Source: Diorhabda sublineata (taxonomy: Eukaryota; Arthropoda; Insecta; Coleoptera; Chrysomelidae). Taken from it: DNA of 64,000 nucleotides. The translations under genes and the position numbers were made by a program. The notes beneath the pieces are model-generated. The model was given only the letters and a program-made list of their open reading frames with translations, did not search any database and was not told the origin of the DNA. The stretch is taken from NCBI RefSeq assembly GCF_026230105.1, contig NC_079485.1, positions 16,624,872-16,688,871 of the forward strand. Reading direction: 5' to 3'. Positions 1 through 9,348 of this stretch are shown here, piece after piece. Position 1 is the first letter of the stretch; the number at the start of each line of letters is the position of its first letter.

Positions 1-106
1 AGGCCGCGAAATACCTTTTTAACTTACCGAAAGAACAGTTATCGCCGAGACAGCTTGCACCCGAGGCAAGATAATCTTGAGATCGTTAAAAAGTTTCGCG
101 GCTATG
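1..106. repeat. Short inverted-repeat (hairpin) sequence
   Basis: Bases 4-23 (CCGCGAAATACCTTTTTAAC) are the near-perfect reverse complement of bases 85-102, apart from three extra bases in the left arm. The loop is about 60 bases. This could be a small palindromic transposon remnant cut by the window edge. No coding potential is seen. Confidence 0.4.
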
Positions 107-232
107 GAATACACACTATTTTTCGTTTCATTTCCGATTTTCGAATAATCGAAAATTGATTAATCGATTATTTCCGATTTGTCGATTATTTTGGATTGAT
201 CGATTATATTTTTTGATAATTGCCCAGCCCTA
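107..232. mobile_element. Terminus of a hAT-like transposon inserted in BEL/Pao gag
   Basis: On the minus strand this segment begins TTAGGGCTGGGCAATTA at the point where the gag reading frame is lost. It then carries several copies of AATCGATTA-like motifs. The same start-plus-motif design is seen at both ends of the hAT element at 25501-27269, which has a verified 8-bp target duplication. I infer that this is one end of a related hAT element whose body lies left of the window. No target duplication can be checked here. Confidence 0.5.
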
Positions 233-1445
233 AGCGCAACTGACCGAATTATTATTTGTTATGTTTTCAACACGTGAATCTACTTCTACTTCATTACCTT
301 GAGCTTCTACACTGTTATTTTTATTTACTCTATTTTCACCATTGGTTGCTTTATTGATATGCAATAGAACATTATGTTTCTCGTGACATTTTTTACACCC
401 TGGACATCTGCAACTTTTATTAAAATGACCGGGTCTTAAGCAGTTTAAACATAACCGCAGTGACATTATACTTTCTGCTCGCTTTGTTGCATTGTCATCA
501 GTACTTACTAACCCCCTTATACTTCTATGTTTTTCACTAATATTTTCCTCTCTATTTTGCTCCAAATTTTCCAAAAGTCGGGCCTTTGACTCTAAAAATG
601 ATTTTAAATCGCTTAACTTTGTTCCTTTATCCAACTTTGTACTAATTAAATAAATCATAGGTACATCCCACTCATTAGTAGCTAACCCTATTTTATTTAA
701 CGCCCATAAGTTCTTTGTTATTTCATTGAATATGCCACGAATTCTTGTTGCCGACCCTTTTCACATAACCTCGATATTATAAATTTTTTTATATGATTAC
801 TTATCAACATTTTTTCATTATTATAACGCTTATTTACCAATTCCCATGCAATTTTATAATTACCTGATGAGAATTCAATCGTGGAAATCAGTTGAGCAGG
901 TTCGTTCCTAAGCGACGCCCTTAAATAAAGAAACCTTAGTATATCGGAAATAGATTCATTTACATTTATTAGAGATTCGAAAAAGTCTCTGAACTCGAGC
1001 CAATTCTCTACAGAACCGTTGAATGTTGGTAAATTAATAATAAATTAACATTTTTTAATACATCAAACAATCCACAATTTTTCCGTGAACGTTCAGAACC
1101 GTTGCAACTTTCACTATCTGATGAGTTGGAGTTAATTGGAGCATTGTCATTAATATAATTTTTTGCTATAGCCACTATACTATAATACCTGTTTTTAAAA
1201 TCAGTTCGCTCTTTATATTCCAAAGCTCTATTATTTTCTTCAGGTAATATTTCAATATGTTCTTGAATGTCTGTAAATTTCTGTAATAATGTACCCTCTA
1301 TACTGCTTAACCGGTTTTCTAACTCAATTAAAATATCTTTCGATAACTCTTTATCTTTAATAGTTTCTTCAATAAACTTACTGAAATTAGTTAAACTGGC
1401 TTTTTGCTTATTCAATGCATCCATTTTCCTTATATTTATAATCAA
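230..1445 (-). pseudogene. BEL/Pao retrotransposon gag, degenerate
   Basis: Gag is the nucleic-acid-binding structural protein of LTR retrotransposons. The minus-strand frames give, in order, an N-terminal helical region (about 1424-1040), a segment typical of Pao gag with NGSVENWLEFRDFF (about 1022-980), and a C-terminal zinc knuckle CLNCLRPGHFNKSC followed by a Cys/His cluster ending HNVLLH (about 450-360). This layout is characteristic of the BEL/Pao group. The frame is broken near 1040-1020 and by a TGA near 770, and the 3' end is cut at about 232 by a hAT-like terminus, so protease, reverse transcriptase and integrase are not in the window. The likely start is the ATG at 1424 (MDALNK). 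The group call is firm; the exact family is not determined. Confidence 0.8.
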
Positions 1446-1787
1446 TGAGATTTAAAAACTACTGATAAAAAAACCTCAAATTTTCAATGCACTTTCGGAT
1501 GTGAAGCGACAACAAATGTATTTATAAACAGGAATCAATGAATGTAAAATAATCAGGTAAATAAGAAAGGGTAGGTACTCACTGAACTTCCAATATTTTT
1601 CTTTATCTAGCCCTGTATTCTATATTTCTTCAGCGTTTTTCAATATGGACCAATCATTAAATACGTCTGGAATCTTCACCACGTAAACGCCGGCACGTGA
1701 TACTTTTTATTCAGTGATTTTACTTATTTTAACTAATTTCAATTTATTCTTTATATTTAGCCATTCATATTTGGCTCGTAAGGATCA
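1446..1787 (-). other. BEL/Pao untranslated leader
   Basis: This non-coding stretch lies between the candidate LTR and gag on the minus strand. Directly after the LTR end it reads TGATCCTTACGAGCC, which resembles the leader found just after the LTR in many Pao-group elements. No other gene is visible. Confidence 0.4.
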
Positions 1788-2066
1788 TGTTGAGAGTTTA
1801 TACTTGCACTATTAAATAACTTAAATAAAAATTAAATGTCCGAATAATGAAAACAAACATGTGTTTATTCAACTCTGCTTCTTTTTTACACCTTGCCGGC
1901 CTAGCGACCAGCTCGCAACCAGGAGACGTTGCCGCCTTTACAAGTAAATATAAATTCTTAACGTAATAAATAAAAATGTATTGAGCGCAAACAGACACCT
2001 CAGTCAATAAGGTGACTTTTTGTTGAACATTGATGTATACTGAACGTTGTACGTTATATTGACACA
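1788..2066 (-). repeat. Candidate 5' LTR of the BEL/Pao element
   Basis: Read on the minus strand the block starts TGTGTCAATA and ends CTCTCAACA, so it has TG...CA ends. It contains an AATAAA signal (GTTGAATAAACACATG), is about 279 bp long, and sits immediately upstream of the leader and gag. The partner LTR is outside the window, so the borders are inferred from context only. Confidence 0.45.
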
Positions 2067-2727
2067 AGTCAATAAAAACAGCTTAAAAATATAGGGTACT
2101 AACGGCAGAACAAATAACCACATTTTCATGCGAAGCTTCAAGCTTCAGATGAACAATATCTACTGGCAAAAGTGATGTTAGTGTTTGATGATGTGAAAGA
2201 TAATAGGCGCTTTATTATATTGTTTCTGCGAGATAGAAAACATTTTATGTCAAAGAGCTTCATTATTACCAATGAGGGATATACATTCGAGCACTTCACC
2301 TGAATATGCAGATCCACAGCCTAAAAATATGAACAGCAGAAGATTAACATATTGGATGTCATATCATCAGCGCTGTTCTGAAACTTGTTGCAAAGTACTT
2401 GAAACTGAAAAATCCCGAGGAATATACCAAACATAGACTAAGTTGTTCTTCGGCAACTATGTTGGTGGAAAGCTGATTTTCTCACTAAAAGAACAAGGAG
2501 GATAGCGTTCTTTCAACATAGCAGAAGGATGCATAAAAGAATTCATACGAAGCAAAATAGAAGTATGACAAAAATTTAACCCTTCTCTTTGACATTCCAT
2601 CAGAAAATCAAAACATCTGCGAACCGTCTGCTTCAACATCTTTAGTTCTAAAGAATGATATAGCGATATGAATCAACTTCTACAAATTGTACAATAAATG
2701 TTACTATTAATACAGTAGTGAGACAAA
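2067..2727. other. Intergenic stretch, nothing recognised
   Basis: AT-rich sequence between the candidate LTR and the left end of Polinton copy A. Only short open frames occur and none resembles a known family. Confidence 0.5.
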
Positions 2728-2754
2728 GCGGGTTCAAGAATGGTGATGTGGAAA

Positions 2755-2875
2755 AGGTGACGTACTCGTTGTTCCGTAACGTCACTATCAGTAACGTCAC
2801 ACGATGTGACGAAACCTTGTCATGCGGCGTCACACCCGACGTCACGATCCATACGTCACGATCCACGTCATACGA
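2755..2875. promoter_or_regulatory. Cluster of CRE-like TGACGT/ACGTCA motifs in Polinton left end
   Basis: Within about 120 bases there are many TGACG/CGTCA half-sites, among them GTGACGTACT, TAACGTCACT, CGACGTCACG, TACGTCACG and CACGTCAT. The homologous ends of the other Polinton copies carry two perfect TGACGTCA palindromes each. TGACGTCA is the CREB/ATF site. A role as the element's promoter or enhancer is inference. Confidence 0.45.
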
Positions 2876-2912
2876 GGAAACAATGTAGAGAATATTTTTT
2901 TTCTAATAAAAA

Positions 2913-2993
2913 TGTCGAGCCGGGGAATCGAACCACCGGTCTTCATGGTCAATTTCACGGCGCCTTAACAGAGTACGCTATTTCGCCTCGACA
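2913..2993 (-). other. tRNA-like module 1 in Polinton left end
   Basis: On the minus strand 81 bases have tRNA features: a perfect 7-bp end pairing (TGTCGAG with CTCGACA), an exact Pol III B-box GGTTCGATTCC, and a D-arm-like TGTTAAGGCGC as in Leu/Ser-type tRNAs. The D-arm region has extra bases and the anticodon and T stems pair poorly, so this is unlikely to be a working tRNA. It is better described as a tRNA-derived sequence that may retain a Pol III promoter. Confidence 0.5.
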
Positions 2994-4992
2994 AGTATAA
3001 GATCTAGAAGTAGGCATTTCAGCGACTCTCTAGAGCCGCCATACTCAAAGTGTGTTCCGCGGAACCCTAAGGTTCCGCAAGAATTTAGAACTCAGTCGCC
3101 ACCCAGCACAGTAAAGTAATTTCATTCTAACTTGAAACAGTGCATTTTACGAGGAGAGTTTAACATCACGCCGCTCTTCAATAAAACTTTATGGCAAACC
3201 TATTGCAAGTTCTTTACTTACACCGATCCCTGTACAAAATATGAGAGTCAGAAGATTAAAAAATAAATCTCTACAGTAGACCAAATATTTATTCAGCACG
3301 GCACGCGCCTAGATAAAAAGAATAGACTTAATACTTAAGTTTAAGGTGATTTATTTATGCTTTATGTATCACCGATGAGATCCGCAAGCCGCTTTAGCCT
3401 TTGTCTTGATGGAAACCGACCGCCGATATCTACTTGTGAGCGCGCAATCACTTTGATAAAAGCCGCCGCTGAAATTAGACGCTATAGTTGTAAACAAGCG
3501 ACTTTCGGCTATATAACTTCAAAACAAGTCGAGATTGTTTACACCGCATTTTTTGTATTTCTATTTCGGCTTTTTATTTATCAAAGGCGCCGACTCGAGT
3601 ATTTTTAAGAATGTTCGAGATCGAGGCTAGGACTATAAAAGCTACGACCGCGCTTCGACACTCGAGTCAGTCGACGATTAGCGTTCGGAGCGATAAGTAC
3701 CTATTTGCTAGAAACGAAGTTTTTTTTGTTCTAGTGCAGTATTCTGATTGTATCAGTTTTGTACATATCTTCTTTGGACTAAACTCTTCTACTCAGTAAC
3801 GATCGTGCGTTAATTTGACCCCACCACCCTGACAAGTAATTATTAATAAAGAAGAATGGAACGTTGGCTTAAAGGCGTTAAACGTGTTGCAACAACATCT
3901 TCTAACGAAGCCGAATATTCAAAAGCAGTACGCGCGGAGTGTACAGCAATTATCGATGATAATGATGCAACGACATCAAGTTCCACGGTTTCAAAGGCGA
4001 AAAAAAGGAAGTATGATGAATCATATATCAGTTTCGGATTTGTTGATTCCAACGGCTCACCTCTCTGCATGTTATGTAGTAAACTGCTTCCTAATAGTTC
4101 CATGGCACCTGCCAAGTTGCGCCGACATTTAGAAACTGTACACCCCTAGTCTAAAGACAAGAATAGAGAATTTTTTGTACGTAAAAAAGAACAGTTATTG
4201 GAAAGTCAAAAAACTATGATGCAAGTAACCCAAACTATCAATGAAAAGGTCACAAAGGCATCATATTTAGTTAGCTATCGCATTGCACAAGAAGATGAAG
4301 CGCACACTATCGCTGAGATTTTAATAAAACCATGTGTGTTAGACATAACAAAATGTATGTTCGATGAAAAATCTGCAAAGCATCTTTCAACTGTGTCACT
4401 ATCAAACGATACTGTTTCACGTCGAATTCATGATCTAGCAAGCTACGTCAAACAAGAGCTAATTACACGTCTACAAAAAACACGATTCGTCTTGCAAATG
4501 GATGAGTCTACTGATGTCGCTGGTCTGGCTATCTTGCTGGTTATCGTGAGATATCCATATGAAAGTTCTTTTGAAGAAGACATGCTTATATGTTCACCGT
4601 TGCCCACAAATACTACCGGAGAAGAAATTTTTACTAAAATAAATATATTTTTTGAAGAAAATAATCTCAGTTGGAACGATTGCATTGACCTTTGTACAGA
4701 TGGGGCCAAGGCGATGACGGGTAAAACAGCAGGAGTCGTGTCACGAATACAAAAAAAAGCACCTAATTGTGGTTCCAGTCATTGTCTCTTGCATAGACAA
4801 ACACTAGCAATGAAACAAATGCCGTCAAACCTAAAATTAGTAAGGGATGAAGCGGTAAAAATTATTAATTTTATCAAATCACGACCACTACAATCCCGAT
4901 TGTTCTCATTATTGTGTGAAGATTATGGTAGCAAACATAAAACACTACTGCTCCATACAGAAGTACGATGGCTATCTCGGGGTAAAACTTTA

Positions 4993-5381
4993 ACAATGCT
5001 ATTTGAACTTAAAGCCGAGTTACAAATGTTTCTTTCAGATACTTCTTTTAATTTGAAAGACCGTTTGTATGATAAAACTTGGTTGTTCCGACTGTCTTTC
5101 ATGGCGGATATCTTTCAAAAACTAAACGAATTAAATTTATCATTGCAAGGTAAACAGACAACAGTGTTCCAGGCCTGTAACAAAATAACAATGCTATTTG
5201 AACTTAAAGCCGAGTTACAATGTTTCTTTCAGATACTTCTTTTAATTTGAAAGACCGTTTGTATGATAAAACTTGGTTGTTCCGACTGTCTTTCATGGCG
5301 GATATCTTTCAAAAACTGAACGAATTGAATTTATCATTGCAAGGTAAACAGACAACAGTGTTCCAGGCTTGTAACAAAATA
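4993..5381 (+). repeat. Tandem 195-bp duplication inside hAT transposase
   Basis: Bases 4993-5187 are repeated at 5188-5381. The unit is 65 codons, so the duplication itself preserved frame. The second copy lacks one A (TTACAATG against TTACAAATG), which shifts the frame and terminates the first open frame near 5250. A few substitutions separate the copies. Confidence 0.93.
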
Positions 5382-5596
5382 ACTGCCTTTAAAAGAAAAT
5401 TAGATTTTTGGATTATTTGCGTTAGTAAGAGAGAAATAGAAAGTTTTACGTTACTCAGTGAGTTTGTTAGCGATAACGCCTCAGAAATGTTTCAAGATGA
5501 TGTATTTGAAGAATTGGTCCAATATCTCACTTCGATGCGCGCATCTTTTGAGAAGTATTTTCCCGAAGAACAGCATACGAAATTGAAACTGAATTC

Positions 5597-5936
5597 TTCT
5601 TCTTCCTGCTGTGTATAGGCATCATTGCCTGTTTTTCTTCACGTCATTGCCTCTGCTCAGTCACCTGGGAGGTTGTCACTCCATCTTTTCCTAGGTCTTC
5701 CAATGCTTCTTTGTCCTGCTGGTGATTTGTCCCTTGATATTTTCACAATTCGTTCTTCCGTCATGCGGTCAATGTGCTCATTCCACTCCGCCTGCATGAT
5801 CGCTGGGTGGATTGAGTAGCTTAGCGATTGTGTTGCCGGTCCCAAGCCCGAGAAAAGGAGGAGGGTTAGTGGAACGGGTTAGCAGCCCATCCACCGTAAA
5901 ACCGAATATAGCTCATAGACCCACAAATTTGCCTCG
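5597..5936 (-). mobile_element. 5'-truncated LINE 3' end inserted in the hAT
   Basis: The insertion is bounded by a perfect 12-bp target duplication, GAAACTGAATTC (5585-5596 and 5937-5948). The minus strand encodes EERIVKISRDKSP followed by GRPRKRW, the typical C-terminus of insect non-LTR reverse transcriptases. The 3' end at 5597 carries a short (GAA)n tail. The hAT reading frame continues exactly across the site once the 340 bp are discounted. The LINE clade cannot be fixed from so short a piece. Confidence 0.85.
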
Positions 5937-6539
5937 GAAACTGAATTCATGGATTCATAATCCTTTTTTACCCACCTTGCAAAAGCCCGAAAGTATGTCA
6001 AATGAGATATATGAATCTCTTTTAGAAATGTCATCAGACACAAGTATGGAGTCATTGTTCAAAACGACATCTCTCAACGATTATTGGTGCAGAATCCGTG
6101 ATGAATACCCAATGCTTGCTAAAATGGCTCTGAATATTCTTCTTCCATTTCCAACAACATATTTGTGCGAAACAGGATTCTCAACCTATGCAGCCACGAA
6201 AACAAAATACCGGAATAGACTGGACGCCGAACCTGATATGAGACTTCACTGTTTTCTATCAAACCTGATATCAACCAATTAATGAAAAATAAGAAACAGT
6301 TTCATACCTCCCATTAGTTATTTTTTTTTTTAATATCTTCTATTTCTATTATTATACTTGTTATGTAAGTAAGTAATAAGTATATGTTACATTCTACGTT
6401 TATTATGCTTATTAATAAAGAATATACTTTTAGAGACTATTGTTTTATTGTAGGGTTCCGTCAAGTATTTCGCTTTCCAAAAGGGTTCCGTCACTAAAAA
6501 AGTTTGAGAACCGCTGCTCTAGAGAATATTAATAAAAAA

Positions 6540-6618
6540 TGTGGAGCCGGGGAATCGAATCTCCGCATTGTCGAATTCACGACGGCGTCTTAACAAACTA
6601 CGCTTTTTCGTTTCGACA
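6540..6618 (-). other. tRNA-like module 2 in Polinton left end
   Basis: A diverged tandem copy of module 1 (2913-2993). Both are preceded by AGAGAATATT and an A/T-rich run and followed by a similar tail (TAGAAGTAGG). The B-box is GATTCGATTCC (one mismatch) and the end stem is imperfect. The hAT insertion now separates the two copies by 3.5 kb; before it they formed a direct repeat of about 150 bp. Confidence 0.45.
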
Positions 6619-6655
6619 CTTATTGTGTTTAGAAGTAGGTATTTAAGCGGCTCTC

Positions 6656-6798
6656 AAAGATGCCATTGTACGGGCTCAAAAATGCACAGTGCCACAAAGA
6701 TGCCATAGTACGGGTTCAAAAATGCACAGTGCCAAAAGCGGTTGCGGCGTTAAAACAAAGATGCCATTGTACGGGATCAAAAATGCACAGTGCCAAAA
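6656..6798 (+). repeat. Three short tandem repeats upstream of Polinton small ORFs
   Basis: A unit of about 40 bases, AAAGATGCCATTGTACGGG followed by TCAAAAATGCACAGTGCC, starts at 6656, 6696 and 6757, with some unrelated bases before the third. The repeats lie 90-240 bases upstream of the first ORF, so a leader or promoter role is possible. The open frame through them is probably not coding. Confidence 0.7.
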
Positions 6799-6890
6799 AG
6801 ACATGTGACACGTCGTCAAAAACACATGCGCGCGGCAGGATTTCGAGGTAATAAATAATTTTGAAGAGAGAAAAAAGTGTTTGTATTACA

Positions 6891-7106
6891 ATGTCATCAG
6901 AAGAACAATATAGATGCAAATTGGAGGAATTTGGTAGACGTGTTCAAGAATTGAGTAAAGATACTACATTCTATGGAAATAAAATTGAAGTGATAAGAGG
7001 ATTGGATCGAATGCGTTTGTTTGAGGAGGAAAAGAGTGTCTTCAAAAATAGAGAACTACCACAAGCACAATATTCACTAAACAGAATAAAACCAACTACA
7101 AAATGA
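6891..7106 (+). CDS. Small Polinton ORF1, uncharacterised (71 aa)
   Basis: An intact 71-codon frame starting MSSEEQYRCK and ending IKPTTK. It is Lys/Glu-rich and probably helical, with no signal peptide or membrane segment. Copies B and C encode close homologues (56503-56724, 62514-62735) with the same start, so the frame is conserved between independent insertions. Its TGA overlaps the ATG of the next ORF (ATGA at 7103-7106). The function is unknown; its place at the left end suggests an early or accessory element gene, which is inference. Confidence 0.65.
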   Translation: MSSEEQYRCKLEEFGRRVQELSKDTTFYGNKIEVIRGLDRMRLFEEEKSVFKNRELPQAQYSLNRIKPTTK

Positions 7107-7186
7107 ATACAACAACAACGATGGAACAAGAGATGAAGGATGACATAAACAATGTGTTTGCTAATTTAAGTCTTCTTGTAATATAG
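7103..7186 (+). pseudogene. Small Polinton ORF2 with transmembrane segment deleted
   Basis: The frame begins MNTTTTMEQEMKDD as in copies B and C. After NNVFA it jumps to sequence that in the other copies lies downstream of the membrane helix, and it then stops in a shifted frame. Compared with 56721-56918 the single predicted transmembrane segment has been lost by a short internal deletion. Confidence 0.75.
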
Positions 7187-7281
7187 ACATAAATGAGTAT
7201 ACAATGTGTTTCAATAAAACAAATTTTTTAAATATAATTTATTTAAGCAAAAAAAAGTTACAATGGTATCATAATTAAAAA

Positions 7282-7726
7282 TCAGTTTCGTAGTCGTTCT
7301 ACATTAATTTGGGTACAATTGAAAATTCCATCGGCATGACAACGAACCTTCTTTGAAACTTTCCATGGCGGTGGACGTTCCATCGAATTTGCAGACATCA
7401 ACAATGACGGTGGAAATTCCATATTCTTCATATTTCTTTTGTAAAAATTCAGCTTTGTGATATACGTAAATATAATCGACATTTATACTTTTCAAAATCT
7501 CGTTAAATTTTTAATAATCAGCATCCCCACAAGAGTACTTAATTCCATGGATATAACGTTCCAAAAACTTGATTGTTTTTCGATCTTCATTTTTATGCAA
7601 ATGAAACGATAGTGGTTGCGTGAATATGTAGTGTCTATGTTTGAATCCGATTTCGATGGATAGTTCCTTAGGATGAAATGCACCTTCGATAGTGAAGCCT
7701 TGAATGTCAATGAATGCTACTCTCAT
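7282..7726 (-). pseudogene. Polinton-associated uncharacterised protein (MRVAFIDIQGF family), broken
   Basis: The minus-strand start is MRVAFIDIQGF. Similar ORFs beside Polinton-like capsid genes are familiar in insect genomes, but I know no established function. An early Asp in a beta-strand-like context might suggest a nuclease-like fold, which is speculation. The C-terminal part has CKF ... CHADGIFNCTQINVERLRN with several Cys and His. Copy A has a TAA near 7510 and a frameshift further on. Copy C (62956-63432) has a different single stop. It lies 45 bases downstream of the capsid gene on the same strand, consistent with co-transcription. Confidence 0.65.
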
Positions 7727-7771
7727 TGTAGTTTATTTGTAACTGTCGCTCGCTGTTTCAGTATCTCACTA

Positions 7772-8566
7772 TTATATGATCGTTTTGATAATTTCCGTTA
7801 GCCGGTGATACTCCAATAAACAATCATGTACAATTATAAAATATGCTCTAGTATTTGCTGGAAATCCTACACCTACTTCAATTTCCACTTTTATATCGAC
7901 CGTCGATGCTCATTCCCTCCTCCTGTTGGGAACAATCTATTACGAAGAGAGCATGATCTTTGAATGCTTCATAATCCAATGTCGGATGTACTATGTTTGT
8001 ATTAGTATAGCTTCTACAAAATAAGACGTAATTATAATAGGCAAGACTATAGTCATTCTTTTGAAAATCCAACTTTAATCGTTCGCTGGGCCAAAATTCC
8101 CCGTTCAAAGTCAATCTTACGTTGTTGGAGTTCAAGTGATCAAATATTGAGGGATCGTTCGTCTTCTTGTTGCGTCTATCTGTTTGGAAGCACACGATAA
8201 CAAACTTTATTGTCGTGTTAGATTGTACATCACCAATGGTTGTTTCATTAATTACTACGGCATCGTTATCATGACGAGAACGAATGAATCGAAAAGTTTG
8301 TTTTCCATATGTAATTTTGGTGTAATCATTGAATACGTTGAAAATGTGTTTTAAAGGAATCAACAAATTAACGATTTATCCACATCATTTAGTAGCGGTT
8401 TGTTGGGATAATTCCAGCCGGCTACAGCCATTTCTTTCGATTGTTGGTGGTGTTGTATCAGAACGCACGTACTTTCTTTTTTGTGCCATTCTTCAACTTT
8501 AATCCGATTGCTTGCAGGAATGCTCGATTTGCAGGTGTAAGCTTCGTTCTTTGGAACGATCTGCAA
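7772..8566 (-). pseudogene. Polinton major capsid protein (double jelly-roll, F54H12.2-like), truncated
   Basis: This family forms the icosahedral shell in Polinton-like viruses. Recognisable segments are IPLKHIFNVFNDY, LNGEFWPSERL, YKxxN-type KNDYSLAYYNY, and HALFVIDCSQQEEG; the terminal VEIEVGVGFPANTRAY-like segment is present in a shifted frame (7905-7772). An additional frame change occurs near 8362. The N-terminal half (first jelly roll) is absent: coding similarity starts abruptly at about 8566, only 60 bases from the minor capsid gene. Copy C retains the same C-terminal half with one nonsense codon. It is a broken fossil copy. Confidence 0.8.
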
Positions 8567-8625
8567 GAGACTAATGTTGTTACAGTTGATGTTGGACTTT
8601 TATAATCGTTGATAAATAAATTTTT

Positions 8626-9333
8626 TTAACGTTGCAATAGATGTAAAATTAACGTGCTCTTTTCTCCTCGAAAATTTACAGGTATGAGATCTTGATTCAA
8701 CACTCTTACGGTGATGTTGGTGATTTCGTTTGTGCAGCTCACAGGTAGATAGATCGGATTGTTCGGTCGTTCGTTGATTGCATAACCAGGATCCACTGTA
8801 ATTGGGAAACTGAATATTCTATGAGCGGGCTTATCTCCGTCGAAAGATCCTTCAGTAATACTACAATCAAAGAGTAAAGTTGATACTTTACAAATATTAA
8901 CAGGTAGATCAAAACGATGGACTTTACCAGGATCCAGTATCTTTGGAGAAAATCCGAGTATTTTACCCAAACTATCAGAGTATTCAAAGTCGATGGCGTA
9001 CTGTTGATTGTAAATTTCACACTGAAGAGTGTTGTTGTTGGGCTTCAAAGATATATCGGCCATATTGGTCATCGATTTGAATTGATGGATGAGATAAGCT
9101 TCAATATCTGAGATTTCGTAGCATCCCGATGGGAAGTTAATGATGAATACTTTTTTACGATCATTCTTATTGTAGAAATAAAATTTCTCACCATCGATTT
9201 TCGGTATAGAATGATACGAGTGAAACCCCAACACACTAATAAAGTATTCTTTTTCGGGTTTCAATATTATCGGTATGGGAGGTGTGAAGGAGAACTCATT
9301 TGATGTGGACGTTAAGTTCAACAGCTGAGACAT
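8626..9333 (-). CDS. Putative Polinton minor capsid (penton-like) protein, 235 aa, intact frame
   Basis: An uninterrupted 235-codon frame from the ATG at 9333 (MSQLLNLTSTSNEF). Proteins of this type occur next to the double-jelly-roll capsid gene in insect Polinton-like elements. Features include LGFHSYHSIPKI, ISLKPNNNTLQ, ILGFSPKILDPGKVH, PVNICKVSTLLFDC and a C-terminal NFRGEKSTLILHL. The strand-rich pattern fits a single jelly roll, but the penton/minor-capsid assignment is inferred from context and family memory. It lies directly upstream of the capsid gene on the same strand. It is the longest intact core gene in copy A. Confidence 0.65.
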   Translation of the reverse strand: MSQLLNLTSTSNEFSFTPPIPIILKPEKEYFISVLGFHSYHSIPKIDGEKFYFYNKNDRKKVFIINFPSGCYEISDIEAYLIHQFKSMTNMADISLKPNNNTLQCEIYNQQYAIDFEYSDSLGKILGFSPKILDPGKVHRFDLPVNICKVSTLLFDCSITEGSFDGDKPAHRIFSFPITVDPGYAINERPNNPIYLPVSCTNEITNITVRVLNQDLIPVNFRGEKSTLILHLLQR

Positions 9334-9348
9334 GACTGTTGTTTATGA

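Larger units (their letters stand above)
3856..6282 (+). pseudogene. hAT transposase (ZBED5-like), broken
   Basis: This would catalyse cut-and-paste movement of the hAT element. It starts MERWLKGVKR, followed by a BED-type zinc finger (CMLCSKLL ... LRRHLETVHP), the catalytic-core segments LQMDESTDVA, CTDGAKAMTGK and HCLLHRQ, and the C-terminal hAT dimerisation region (LCETGFS ... KYRNRLD) near 6165-6230. Breaks: a TAG after the BED finger near 4147-4149; a 195-bp tandem duplication with a one-base loss that ends the frame near 5250; and a 340-bp LINE insertion at 5597-5936. Coding resumes in the original frame after the LINE. The normal stop is at 6280-6282. It is clearly non-functional. Confidence 0.9.
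3036..6516 (+). mobile_element. hAT transposon (ZBED5-like group) nested in Polinton A
   Basis: The element is flanked by a perfect 8-bp target duplication, CTCTAGAG (3028-3035 and 6517-6524), the size expected for hAT. Its ends are imperfect inverted repeats: the right end reads inward as CAGCGGTTCTCAAAC, the left end as CCGCCATACTCAAAG. It contains a decayed BED-finger hAT transposase and a LINE fragment. Removing it joins two tandem copies of the Polinton tRNA-like module. Bases 3037-3855 between the left end and the transposase hold no other gene. Confidence 0.93.

Noticed and set aside
2067..2727. Weakly coding-looking stretch before the Polinton
   Set aside because: Short frames only; no motif strong enough to name.
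2913..2993. Functional tRNA gene
   Set aside because: The end stem and B-box are good, but the D-arm region has extra bases and the anticodon and T stems do not pair properly.
5812..6282. Continuous plus-strand frame as a separate gene
   Set aside because: Its first third lies inside the LINE insertion; the rest is the hAT transposase C-terminus.
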